In this document: piece by piece, positions 1 through 10,014 of the stretch
Layout of the letters: the number at the start of each line of letters is the position of its first letter
Position numbering within the stretch: position 1 is the stretch's first letter
Assembly: GCF_947179515.1 (NCBI RefSeq)
Contig: NC_067473.1
Location: 98,360,782-98,424,781, forward strand
Direction of reading: 5' to 3'
DNA length: 64,000 bases
Origin: Apodemus sylvaticus
Taxonomy: Eukaryota; Chordata; Mammalia; Rodentia; Muridae
The notes under the pieces: generated by a model
Databases searched by the model: none
What the model saw: the letters and a program-made list of their open reading frames with translations, nothing else
What the model was told of the DNA's origin: nothing
Made by a program: the position numbers and the translations under genes

Positions 1-1165
1 GTCTTCTTCCTTCTTCATGGGAATCATTTGATATGCTAATTGTATCTTCAGTATTCAGAGATTCAGGGCTAATTAATATCCACTTATCAATGACTGCATT
101 CCATGTGTATTCTTTTGTGATTGCGTTATCTCGCTTAGGATGATATTTTCCAGTTCCATCCATTTGCCTAAAAAATTCATGAATTCGTTGTTTTTAACTG
201 CTGAATAGTACTCCATTGTGTATATATACCACATTTTCTGTATCCATTCCTCCATTGAGCGATATCTGGGTTCTTTCCAGCTTCTGGCTATTATAAATAA
301 GGCTGCTATGAACATAGTGGAGCATGTGTCCTTATTGCATGCTGGGGAATCCTCTGGGAATATGCCCAGGAGAGGTATAGCAGGGTCCTCCAGAAGTGTC
401 ATGCCCAGTTTTCTTAGAAACAGCCAGACTGATTTCCATAGTGGTTGTACCATCTTACAATCCCACCAGCAGTGAAGGAGTGTTCCTCTTTCTCCACATC
501 CTCACCAACACCTGCTGTCCCTTGAGTTTTTAATCTTAGCCATTCTGACTGGTGTGAGGTGAAATCTCAGGGTGGTTTTGATCTGCATTTCCCTAATAGC
601 TAATGATGTTGAGCATTTCTTAGGGTGCTTCTCGGCCATCTGAATTTCTTCAGGTAAAAATTCTTTGTTTAGGTCTGTACCCCATTTTTTAATAGGGTTA
701 TTTGGATCACTGGGGTCTAACTTCTTGAGTTCTTTGTATATATTGGATATTAGCCCTTTGTCAGATGTAGGGTTGGTGAAGATCTTTTCCCAATTGGTTG
801 GTTGCCGTTTTGTCCCTTTGATGGTGTCCTTTGCCTTACAGAAACTTTGTAATTTTATGAGATCCCATTTGTCAACTCTTGATCTTAAAGCATAAGCTAT
901 TGGTGTTCTGTTTAGGAAATTTTCCCCTGTGCCTATGTCCTCAAGGGTTTTCCCCAGTTTCTTTTCTATTAGTTTCAATGTGTCTGGTTTTATGTGGAGG
1001 TCCTTGATCCACTTGGAGTTGAGCTTAGTACAAGGAGATAAGAATGGATCAATTCACATTCTCCTGCATGCTGACCTCCAGTTGAGCCAGCACCATTTGC
1101 TGAAAAGGCTATCTTTTTTCCACTGGATGTTTTCAGCTCCTTTGTCAAAGATCAAGTGACCATAG
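1..1165 (-). mobile_element. L1 3' part (end of ORF2 plus start of 3'UTR)
   Basis: Reading the minus strand, this is the C-terminal part of L1 ORF2. It runs from the HTYGHLIFDK segment at about 1160, through KLIEKKLGKTLEDIGTGE at about 970, to the usual ORF2 end LISGY at position 73. The 3'UTR continues to the window edge. Frameshifts split the frame, so no full product is possible. It is the non-inverted half of a 5'-inverted insertion; the other half is at 1166-1975. The A-tail and target-site duplication lie outside the window. Confidence 0.93.
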
Positions 1166-1975
1166 GTGTGTGGAGAGAAACATGAAGCAATCCCACTAAA
1201 ATCAGGCACTAGACAAGGCTGCCCTCTCTCTCCATATCTTTTCAATATAGTACTTGAAGTCCTAGCTAGAGCAATTAGACAACATAAGGAGGTGAAAGGT
1301 ATACAAATTGGTAAGGAAGAAGTAAAATTATCACTATTTGTAGATGACATGATAGTATACTTGAGTGACCCAAAAAACTCCACCAGAGAACTCCTACAGC
1401 TGATAAACAACTCCAGAAAAGTGGCTGGTTATAAAATCAACTCAAGCAAATCAGTTGCCTTCCTATACTCAAAGGATAAGCAGGCTGAGAAAGAAGTTAG
1501 GGAAATGACACCCTTCACAATAGCCACAAGCAATATAATGTGTCTTGGTGTGACTCTAACCAAACAAGTGAAAGATCTTTATGACAAGAACTTCAGGTCT
1601 CTGAAGAGGAAAATTGAAGAAGACCTCAGAAAATGGAAAAATCTGCCATGTTCGTGGATTGGCAGGATTAATATAGTTAAAATGACCATCTTGTCAAAAG
1701 CAATATACAGATTCAGTGTAATCCCCATCAAAATCCCAACTCAGTTCTTCACAGAATTGGAAAAAGCAATTCTCAAATTTATCTGGAATAACAAAAAACC
1801 CAGGATAGCTAAAACTATTCTCAACAGTAAAAGAACTTCTGAGAGTATTAGTATTCCAGACCTCAAGCAATACTACAGAGCAATAGTGTTAAAAACTGCA
1901 TGGTATTGGCACAGGGACAGGCAAGTGGACCAATGGAATAGAATTGAAGACCCAGAAAAATACCAATGTTAATGA
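1166..1975 (+). mobile_element. L1 ORF2 reverse-transcriptase segment (inverted half of the same insertion)
   Basis: An open frame of 268 codons encodes the L1 reverse-transcriptase core. It starts in EAIPLKSGTRQGCPLSPY and contains the catalytic motif as FVDD (L1 normally has FADD). It ends at NRIEDPE, exactly where the minus-strand half at 1165 resumes in L1 order (HTYGHL). That arrangement is what twin priming during target-primed reverse transcription produces. There is no start context or full ORF2, so this is not a separate gene. Confidence 0.92.
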
Positions 1976-2331
1976 ATAGAAAGTTAAATTATAAGTCAAT
2001 AAAAAGAGAACAAAGTCAATATAAATAAAAATACATATTAACATGACTATGTGCAAAAATAGATGAAGATGTGGGGCTCAGAGAGAGGCAGGTTTAGTCA
2101 TCTGTGTAAGCCAGGCTGTGTGTCCTAGAGGACTGAAAACTCAAGATCCCCCTGCCTCAGCTTCTTGCATGTTTGGATTATTAGAATTCATTACCATGCC
2201 TGGCAGATGTGCAGTTCTTGATGCTATAATACAAGGCAAGTCAAGAGCACCAAGAACGATGGGAGAATCTCATGGAAGCAGTAGGATAACATAAGAAATA
2301 TTTATTGTCTCCCACCAAAAATAAACATCAT
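1976..2331. other. No gene; contains one probable old B1 relic
   Basis: The stretch is AT-rich. At about 2090-2212 the minus strand resembles a degenerate B1 (GCCAGGCATGGT, GAGGCAGGGGGATC, AGCCTGG). Nothing else is recognised. Confidence 0.4.
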
Positions 2332-2746
2332 TAAAGTAATAACTATGTGATTGAATGTTGTTTAAAAATGTATGACCCTTGGCATGAATAGTATGCATTG
2401 CATCATGTAGAAGAATTTTTTATTGTAAGCATAAATAAAAAATATCACCTAACCTTCCAAATTAAAAGAGGCCAACATAATAATTTTGAATACAAAAATC
2501 TACTAAGAATGAGCATATCTCAAAAGAGAAGGTAAAAATGAGAAGAATAACTAGTTAATTTCATGCGATGTATACTTTGTTTGCCCTGTTTATCTCATCT
2601 TTGAACTGTAGCTGGATCAGTACAGCGAATGTGTATAATAAAACAAAAGGATCCATCTCAATGTGGCAGAGACCTAGAATAAGAAACAGTGAACACAAGC
2701 TGAGGAGGAGGGAATTGTCCATCTTTCCTTCAGCCTCTTTCCTCAC

Positions 2747-2747
2747 G

Positions 2748-2838
<91 letters not shown>
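2747..2838 (+). repeat. (TTTC)n microsatellite
   Basis: About 23 perfect tetranucleotide units are followed by a pyrimidine-rich stretch to about 2930. Apparent poly-Phe/Leu/Ser and poly-Lys/Glu reading frames here are artefacts. Confidence 0.98.
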
Positions 2839-2930
2839 CATTCTTTCTTCTTTCCTCTTCCTCCCTTCCCTGGTTCTTCTTTCTCTTCTTCCTGCCTCCC
2901 TCTCCCTCCTTCCTTCCTACTCTCCACATT

Positions 2931-3394
2931 TCAATGCTTCTTACTGATCCTTCTTATCATAAGCATACTTATAACTTTATTTTCTTATTTAATTGAGGTA
3001 CTACTGTCACATTTCACCTTAAAGTCTCGCTAGGAAACCCATTCTTCTTTCTAGTTAAACCTAGAAAAAAGACAGCAGTCTGAGAAAATGAAGAAATATT
3101 CACTTCTCTAACTACATATCTAACTACGTTATCTATCTGTCTGTCTATCTTAAAATTTCTCTGGGGAAGAATCTACAATTTTGTTAATCAACTTTCATCA
3201 CCATGACTAAATACAAGTTATCTGTTTTTTAATAATCTTGGATGGTTTTAAGAACTATACAAAAGATGTATCTGGGCACATCTCTGTTACATGCTTCTTT
3301 TCTTCATTTTTGAACTACTGAATATCCTGCAGTATTATTTCTGTTCATAAAAAGTACTTCCACTCACTGGTTTTACATGAAGACAATGGACTGT
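2931..3394. other. No gene seen
   Basis: Unique-looking AT-rich sequence, part of duplication A (the counterpart is about 18700-19129). A short TATC/TGTC run lies at about 3128-3152. Confidence 0.5.
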
Positions 3395-3728
3395 CAGGGT
3401 GGCTTTGTGGGTGAAGTACTTGTCACATAAGTGTGAGGACCTGGCTCCCAACCCAGGTACCCACAAAAATCCAGACACAGCAGCAACATGGACTGTATTT
3501 GGAGTGATGCTGTGGCAAGATGAGAGACAGAAACAAGAGAATCCCCACAAGAGCCTGGCCTAAAAATCATTTCATTAGTAGGGGTGAACAACAGACCTCT
3601 CAGATCTATATCCAAACTTGTCTTCTGATCTCTACCGACAAAATGTGGCAAGAGAGGTTGCCTGCCAACATAAACATGAAAAATATACAAATATACAAAG
3701 ACACATTATACACACAGATCTAAAACAT
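3395..3728 (+). mobile_element. B4-type SINE
   Basis: A tRNA-like head (GTGAAGTACTTGTCACATAAG, then GTGAGGACCTGG) is followed by a middle part. The tail reads TTGTCTTCTGATCTCTACC and ends in a short CACA-rich stretch, as in murid B4. The same element is at 19130-19460, so it was inserted before duplication A. Confidence 0.6.
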
Positions 3729-3961
3729 GGATCTAAAGAAATAAGATAGTGTGCCAAGAATTATGTTGCTTTTTTTCATTGAATCATTTTTCTCTATTCA
3801 CTCTCAAATAATGCTTTCATTGGGAGTGTACAAATTTGATGGATTAAGTTGCACTTGAAATAACTTACATTCTTTACATAGTAGAGCCACAATGCACTCC
3901 TGACCTCACATCTCAAAAAAGCTAGACAGTAATTATCTAATAGAGTAGCCTGCAAGGAAAA

Positions 3962-4095
3962 CCTGGGTGGTGGTGGTGGTGCACACCTTTAATCCCAGCA
4001 CTCAGAAGGCAGAAACAGCAGGGTCTGGTCTATAGAGTGAGCTTCAGGACAACCAAGAATAGATAAAAGAAATCTTGTCTCCCAAAAAAGATGTA
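3962..4095 (+). mobile_element. Old B1 SINE
   Basis: B1 features are visible: GTGGTGCACACCTTTAATCC (Pol III A/B-box region), TCTATAGAGTGAGCTTCAGG and an A-rich tail. It is diverged, and is shared with 19670-19792. Confidence 0.8.
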
Positions 4096-4211
4096 CTTAG
4101 AAGGCTCCTTTAAAACACATGTGATGCACTAGTAAATTTCCTGTTGACACCAACTCCCTTTGGGTGAAACAGGAGCAGTTGCCCTGTGAGCAGCAGCACA
4201 CACTGATGAAC

Positions 4212-4221
4212 TGATTTGCAT
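4212..4221 (+). promoter_or_regulatory. Igk V promoter octamer/decamer (perfect)
   Basis: TGATTTGCAT contains the exact kappa octamer ATTTGCAT, the Oct1/Oct2 site of Igk V promoters. It lies 84 bp upstream of the leader ATG at 4306. It is retained although the V exon downstream is lost. Confidence 0.85.
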
Positions 4222-4305
4222 ATGGAGTCATTATCCAACAGCCCAGGGTACTTTAAGGGCAGCTGCCAGGAGCCTAAGAAGCATCCTCTCTTCCAGCTCT
4301 CAGAG

Positions 4306-4487
4306 ATGGAGACAGATACACTCCTGCTATGGGTGCTGCTGCTCTGGGTTCCAGGTGAGGATGCAGAGAAGTGTTGGGAGCAACCTCTGTGGCCATCATG
4401 AGTCTCCATGCCTGAGGGTTCTTGGTCATTGTAATTACTGCATTTGTAATGTCTGTGTGTTTATCATTACAGACTCCAATGGTGACA
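4306..4487 (+). pseudogene. Igkv3-like: Igkv3-like V segment, leader plus V stub only
   Basis: The leader exon 4306-4354 is intact (METDTLLLWVLLLWVPG, the Igkv3-type signal peptide). It ends at a GTGAGG donor, and the acceptor TCATTACAG is at 4464-4472. The V exon starts ACTCCAATGGTGACA and loses similarity to the paralogue at 20007-20492 at about 4488. There an Lx-type L1 tail begins. No framework region, cysteine or recombination signal remains, so the segment cannot rearrange. Either the V exon was deleted by recombination at the L1 or the retroposition event removed it; the sequence does not decide between them. Confidence 0.85.
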
Positions 4488-4605
4488 TCCTCATGGAGAC
4501 AGGAGGTGGGGAGGAGGATTTGGATGTGGCACAGACAAAAGGTGCAGAGGGGTTGAAGAGGGATAAAATCTGGAGTGTACAAAAATAAATAAATAAATAA
4601 ATATT
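4484..4605 (+). mobile_element. Lx-type L1 3' tail
   Basis: GACATCCTCATGGAGACAGG, then GGATAAAATCTGGAGTGTAC and an AAAT-repeat tail, matches what I recall of the extreme 3' end of old murid Lx L1 elements. Only about 120 bp is present, joined directly to the first bases of the Igkv3-like V exon. Confidence 0.65.
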
Positions 4606-4643
4606 TTTTTTAAAAATAGTGTTAACTAAGATGTTTACAAGTT

Positions 4644-4680
<37 letters not shown>

Positions 4681-4805
4681 ACATGCATGCATTTGTATGT
4701 GAAAGAACAACCTGCAGAAATTAGTTCTTTCTTTCCACCAGGTCCATGCTGAGAATCAAACTCAGGTCATCAGTCTTCTGTGAGCATGCTTCCTGGTACT
4801 GGGTG
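4644..4805 (-). mobile_element. tRNA-derived SINE relic with (GT)n tail
   Basis: The GT run at 4645-4679 is followed by CAGGTCCATGCTGAGAATCA and ACTCAGGTCATCAG, which resembles the reverse complement of a B4/B3 head. Family assignment is uncertain. Confidence 0.45.
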
Positions 4806-4849
4806 AGTATTTCTTTTCCTTGAATCATTTATTTTCATTTTAAATTCTG

Positions 4850-5020
4850 TACATAGGGGAAAGGGTGCAAGTGTGGGTTCTCAAAGCAGTCAGAAGGGGG
4901 GCATCAGATCCCAGTGAACTTCAGATACAAAAGGCTTAGAGATAGTTGTTGTCGATGATGGAAACAAAAATGGGGTCCTCTGCAAGAGCAAGAAGACTTC
5001 TGAACTGCTAACGCATTTAT
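4850..5020 (-). mobile_element. B3 SINE
   Basis: On the plus strand the order is AGTGTGGGTTCTCAAAGCAG, GGGGGGCATCAGATCCC and TGGGGTCCTCTGCAAGAGCA. This is a reverse-oriented B3. Confidence 0.6.
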
Positions 5021-5439
5021 TTAACGCTTTATTAGTACCTCTTCTATTTGTTAAGGTACTACATTAGATTTAGTAATCAATTTTTCCCTGAAACAATGGA
5101 ATACTTGAAGGGAACATAGTTGTCTATCATTTAAGTTAAAAAGAGCATTGAGAAGTTAAACTTGTCAATTAATCTTTCAGATACAGGCTTATATTCCCAC
5201 CCCAGTGTCTTTATTCTCCATTTACTTTGATTTGCTTGACCTTACAGACAGCCTGATATAGTCACTTAGAAACATAGGCTGTGCTACAGTTATTTTCCTG
5301 CTTTAGTTACCCTGTCTCTATCTCAGTGCCCTTCCCCAATTTAAGTATCAGACATATTGATTTTCATTTTGTCTTGATCTAATATTCCTCATTTTAACAG
5401 CCTCTATATTTATGTTCAATGTCTTCCTGACATTTTCTT
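5021..5439. other. No gene seen
   Basis: AT-rich sequence without an open frame of note or a recognised repeat. Confidence 0.5.
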
Positions 5440-5600
5440 TCCTTTGTTCCTTCCTTTCTTTCTTTCATTCTTTCTTTCTCTTTTGTGTATGGTATATAGA
5501 GCATGTGAGTAAATACAACATGTGGTGCACATGGAGGACAAAGGACAACACTAGGTTTTGGACCTCAGATTCCACCTTGTTTGAGACAGAGTGTAATTAG
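5440..5600 (-). mobile_element. Possible B4-type SINE tail
   Basis: TTTC-rich sequence is followed by ACATGTGGTGCACATGGAGG and ACAAAGGACAAC, resembling the reverse complement of a B4 tail. Weak similarity only. Confidence 0.35.
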
Positions 5601-5942
5601 GGAAGATTCCAACATGGGATTCAGGAGAATAAAAGACATAATGGATGCCTTCTTTTTGCAGAAAGGCACTGAGTTATCATTAACATGGACTTCTCTAAAG
5701 TTCTGAAACACTAGAAATTTTTTTGGATCTGTATCCCTGAGAGAGAAGTGCTTTTTTCCTGTACTATTGCTTCCTGTATGTATGAATTAGAAAACAGATA
5801 AAAATGGTCTCCTAGGAGAAATAATAATTATAATACTGCCACAGCTAGGACTATCCAGCATGAGGCTACAAAATAATCTGAGATTTCCTATATGTAAATA
5901 TGATTAGCTTTCCTGGGAGAGTAAAATCTCTGTAGACAGACA

Positions 5943-6510
5943 TTGTTACATCGAATCTACCCTCTAGCCTCCTCCAGTACTGCATCTGTGGTGACCAATG
6001 CCTCTCTGAGAGAAAGGCATGTGAGATCCTCTGTTTGCTCTCTCCAAGTCATCCTGCCCACTATCTCCAGGTTTGCGCTGAGGGTCACCTCCTCTAATCA
6101 ACAACAGCCAAGTGGTCCCTTACTCCTTTACTTTCCTCTTAAGGAAACTTTTGCTCTCAAGAATACAAATCCCCTTTTGCAAAACTTAAATCAAATTAAA
6201 TCTGACATTAGAGATTTTCAGTTGAACCTGAACAATATACTGAAGCTTTTGAAGCCTCACCCTGTTCATCGATATGAAAGACAAAAATATAATGTTAATC
6301 TTACATCAGAAAAAATATAGGTTCAGGGAAAAAATGAATTCCAGGCTGATGAATCTTATGCTGATGACCTTCTTGTATCCTATGGTGCACCTTACCAGTT
6401 CTTTTGTGAAGGTGAAAGAGACCCCACAATCAAGGAAGTCATGTCCTAAGAAAACCTTTAATGGGGCCATAAAATTCCTTAAAACAACAAGATAAATACT
6501 TTCAAGGTTG
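5943..6510 (+). other. Unrecognised exon-like or retrocopy-like stretch
   Basis: An open frame at 5943-6320 (125 codons) ends at a stop. An offset frame then reads FQADESYADDLLVSYGAPYQ and FFCEGERDPTIKEVMS to a stop at about 6448. The second part has a protein-like composition unlike the surrounding repeats. The frame switch and stops suggest a decayed coding relic. I do not recognise the protein. The sequence passes directly into an L1 3'UTR at about 6540. Confidence 0.25.
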
Positions 6511-6539
6511 TTTTCTAAAGGGATTAAGAAAGGCCAGGA

Positions 6540-7580
6540 TCCTACAACTCATGGGACCACGTGAAACTCAAGAGGAAGGAAGACCAAAGAGTGGATTTTT
6601 CAATCCTACTTAAAAGCGGAGCAAAATAATCAAGGAAAGAAGAGGGTGGGAGGAAGTTGGGAAGAAGAGATGCAGGGTAGGGGAAAAAGAGGGGCAGAAT
6701 CAGGCATGGGAACAGATGGGGATGATATGGAGAGTCAGGAAATTGAATAGAGGTGTGAGCAATGGGGGATGGAGAACTGGAGGTAGCTACCAGCTATAAA
6801 AGCAGGAGGCTCCCAGCACCTGAAGAGGATGAGATTAGCTGAAATGTCCAAGAAAGTGGAGGGAGAACCTGTAGAGACCATATCTAGGGGTTAGGCAATG
6901 TATCTGGTGGAGGGATGTGGCCACCCACCCATCTGCAAATTTTTAACCCAGAATGGCTTCTGTCTAAAGGAAATATGGGTCCGAAGTTTGTAGCAGACAC
7001 TGAAGGAAGGGCCATCCAGAAGCTGCTCCACCTGGGTATTCATCCCATATACAGACACCAAACCCGAACACTATGGCAGACACCAATAACTGCTTGCTGA
7101 TAGGATCCTGATATAGCTGTCTCCTGAGAGACTTTGCCAGAGCCTGACAAATACAGATGTGGATGTTCCCCATAGCCAACCATCAGACTAATCACAGGGA
7201 CCCGATCGATTTAGGGAAAGGACTGAAGGATCTGACGGGATTTGCAACCCCATAGGAAGAACAAAAATATCTATCAGGCCCCCAGAGACCCTAGGGAATA
7301 AATCAACAACCAGAAGAGTACACATGGAGGGACCCATGACTCTGGTTGCATATTTAGCAGAGAATGGCCTTATCTGGCATCAATGGGAGGAGAGGCCCTT
7401 GGTCCAGTTAAGGCTTGATACCCCAGTGTAGAGGAGTGCTGGGTTGGCGAGATGGGAATGGGTGGGTGGATGGGAGAGCACCCTCGTAGAAGCAGCAGGA
7501 AAGGAAATGGAAGGGGTTTGAAGAGAGAAAACTGGGAAATGATATCATTTGAAATGTAAGTAAATAAAATATCAAATAAA
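6540..7580 (+). mobile_element. L1 3'UTR fragment
   Basis: This is typical murine L1 3'UTR: CACGTGAAACTCAAGAGG near 6560, a purine-rich stretch at 6640-6760, and GGAGGAGAGGCCCTTGGTCC at 7388. It ends with TTTGAAATGTAAGTAAATAA at about 7548 and an A-rich tail. No ORF2 is attached. Confidence 0.85.
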
Positions 7581-7999
7581 AAATGAGCCAGGATTAAATC
7601 TTAATCTACTCCAAATTGTCTAATACAGGTCAAGTCCTTGTGAGAAAACCCTCTTCCTTCCTTGAAAAGCACAAAGGTACAGTAAGGAACCACTCCTCTC
7701 TGTCTCTGGACTCCATAGAATGGAAATTAATTTAAACAAATACATTTATAAGTAAATTAATCCCAACTATTAGAAGGAATGTATAGGAACTAGACCTTGA
7801 GCCAGTACATTATTTAAATAATCTCCTGAACACTGTCATTACAATCTTTTATAATTGAGAAAAAAAATAAGATGACAGCCTAGTGGTGACCTCACAATCA
7901 TGCAGGCCTAAGCATTTCTAAATAGTCTTGCAGATAACTGCTACAATTGAGGACACTCCAGAAATTAAATGAAAGAGTAACCCTGTAAGCACAGGAACC
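7581..7999. other. No gene seen
   Basis: Unique-looking sequence between the L1 tail and the Rpl23a pseudogene. No repeat is recognised. Confidence 0.5.
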
Positions 8000-8425
8000 T
8001 GCCATGACCAATCCTGCTTCTGCTCTTCCCAATGCAGAGGCCAAAGTGAATGCCTTGATAACAAGAAGGTGGTGCTGAAAGGCAAAAAGAAGATGCCCAA
8101 TTGGACCTTTAGTGACCCAAGAACCTGTGGCTTTGGAGGCAGCCCAAATATCCTTGAAGGAACACACCCAGGAGAAATAAGCTTGAGCACTATACCATCA
8201 TTAAACTCCCCTGACCACTAAGTTGGCTGTGAGGGAGAGAGAGGACATGTTCATTGAGGATGGCAAGAATAACCAGCACCAAATCAAATAGGGTGTGAAG
8301 AAACTCTATGAGAGTGAAGTTGCAAAAGTCAATACCCTGATATGGTTTGACTAAGAGAAGAAGACATGTTTACTTGGCTCCGGATTATGATGCTTTTGAC
8401 ATCGCCAGCAAAGTTGGAATACCTA
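8000..8425 (+). pseudogene. Rpl23a-ps: Processed pseudogene of ribosomal protein L23a
   Basis: Intron-less sequence matches the large-subunit ribosomal protein uL23 (Rpl23a). It begins near the N-terminus (PAEAKVNAL-like segment at about 8025), continues as KKVVLKGKKK, then LEHYTIIKLPLT at about 8185-8215. The conserved C-terminal part reads NQHQIK, then KKLYESEVAKVNTLI at 8300-8345 and LAPDYDAFDIASKVGI-like sequence to about 8425. Frameshifts and stops break every frame (for example TAG after NQHQIK and TGA in the IRPDGEKK region). The start codon is not recognisable. The absence of introns means it arose by retroposition. Confidence 0.9.
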
Positions 8426-8514
8426 AATGGAGTCCAGCTGAACAATTCCAAATATATGCTTATTATATTTAAAAATATATATAAAATTTTTAAAAAGGGA
8501 GAGAGAAAAAATAT

Positions 8515-8521
8515 GGTGTGT

Positions 8522-8573
<52 letters not shown>
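8515..8573 (+). repeat. (TG)n microsatellite
   Basis: A nearly pure TG dinucleotide run. Confidence 0.97.
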
Positions 8574-8575
<2 letters not shown>

Positions 8576-8583
8576 CTCACAGC

Positions 8584-8672
8584 TGGACATATCCTCTGCC
8601 AAATTCTGCCAAACCTTTAACAAACAGCTGATACTGATGCTCCTGAAACTGTTTCATGATGTAACAAAGGAA
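8584..8672 (+). mobile_element. Very old L1 ORF2 fragment
   Basis: The translation SAKFCQTFNKQLILMLLKLF aligns by eye with the L1 ORF2 segment AEFYQTFKEELTPILFKLF seen at about 23450 in this window. It is short and diverged. Confidence 0.55.
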
Positions 8673-8734
8673 GAAAATTACCAGTGTGCCCAGAATCTCA
8701 GGATCTCAGAGATAATTGTACTCTGAGGAGTATT

Positions 8735-9053
8735 GCCACAACCAGGATCACAGGAGGGAAAGAATCCAGTCAGAGACAACAAGGACACTTAGCATTACAG
8801 ATAACCAGATGGGAAGAGGCAAGTGTCAAGAACATAAGCAACAGAAAACAAAGTTATTGGCATCATCAGGACCCAATTTTCCCAATATAGCAAGTCCTGG
8901 ATATGGCATCATACAGGAAAAGAAAGATCCAGATTTTAAATCACTTCTCATGATGATGACAGAGGGTTTTAAGAAGGACATAAATGACTCCCTTAAAGAA
9001 ATACAGGAGAATACAGGTAAACAGGTAGAAACCCTTAAAGAATAACATAAAAG

Positions 9054-9084
<31 letters not shown>

Positions 9085-9945
9085 ACACACACACACAAAA
9101 CAGGTAAAGGAATTGAAAAAACCCATCCAGAATCTAAAAATAAAGAACCTAAAAACAATAAAGAAATCACAAAGGGAAACAACTCTGGACATAAAAAACC
9201 TGGGAAAGAAGTCAGGTATCATGGATGAAATCATCAGCAACAGAGTACAAGAGAAAGAAGAGAAAAATCTCAGATGCAAAAGATACCATAGAAACAATTG
9301 ACACAACATTCAAAGAAAATGCAAAATGCAAAAAGCATCTGACCCAAAACATCCAAGAAATCCAGGACAAAATGAGAAGAACAAACGTAAGGATTATAGG
9401 TATAGAAGAGAGTGATGATTTCCAACTTAAAAGGCCAGTAAATATCAACAAAATTATAGAAAAAAAAAAACAACTTCCTTAATCTAAAGAAAGAGATGCC
9501 CATGAACATACAAGAAGCCAACAGAACTCCAAATAGATTGGACCAGAAAAGAAACTCCTCCTGTAACATAATAATTAAAACATCAAATGCAATAAACATA
9601 GAAAGAATATTAAAAACAGTAAGGGAAAAAGGTCAAGTAACAGATAAAGGTAGACTTATTAGAATTACACCCCAGACTTCTCAACCAAGACTAGGAAGGC
9701 CAAAAGATCATGGGCAGATGTCATGCAGACCCAAGGGAACAAAAATGCCAATACACGTTACTACACCCAGCAAGTCTCTCAATTACCATAGATGGAGAAA
9801 GCAAGGTATTCCATGACAAAAACAAATTTACACAATGTCTTTCTACAAATCCAGCCCTTCAAAGGATAAAGAATGGAAAACACCAACAAAAGGAGGGAAA
9901 CTGCACACTGGAAATCCCAAGAAAACACTCTTAATTTAACAAACC
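8735..9945 (+). mobile_element. L1 ORF1 region, decayed, with internal (CA)n
   Basis: ORF1 similarity starts near GRGKCQEHKQQK (about 8812). It runs through the coiled-coil part (FKKDINDSLKEIQENTGKQ), the RNA-recognition part (MRRTNVRIIGIEESDDFQLK at 9370) and the C-terminal domain (FHDKNKFTQCLSTNPALQR at 9810-9865). A CA microsatellite (9054-9098) lies inside the coiled-coil segment. Several frameshifts destroy the frame. Confidence 0.9.
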
Positions 9946-10014
9946 AAAAAGAAGAGAGTTACACAAACATAACTCCACCTCTAGTAACAAAAATAACAGG
10001 AAACAACAATCATA

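Larger units (their letters stand above)
2332..4487. repeat. Segmental duplication A, copy 1
   Basis: This segment aligns by eye with 15974-20188, starting at TTAAAGTAA and ending in the first bases of the Igkv3-like V exon. Shared landmarks in the same order are AACTATG...GAAATATCACCTAAC, the block before AATAAAACAAAAGGA, a B4, a B1, the octamer promoter and the leader exon. Divergence is substantial. Copy 1 carries a TTTC microsatellite where copy 2 carries a retrocopy insertion. Confidence 0.85.

Noticed and set aside
1166..1972. 268-codon reverse-transcriptase frame as a stand-alone RT gene
   Set aside because: It is an internal slice of L1 ORF2, contiguous in L1 order with the minus-strand half next to it. 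There is no own start, and the catalytic motif is altered.
8030..8190. Minus-strand frames of about 90 codons at 7.9-8.2 kb
   Set aside because: They are antisense to the Rpl23a pseudogene and show no independent protein features.
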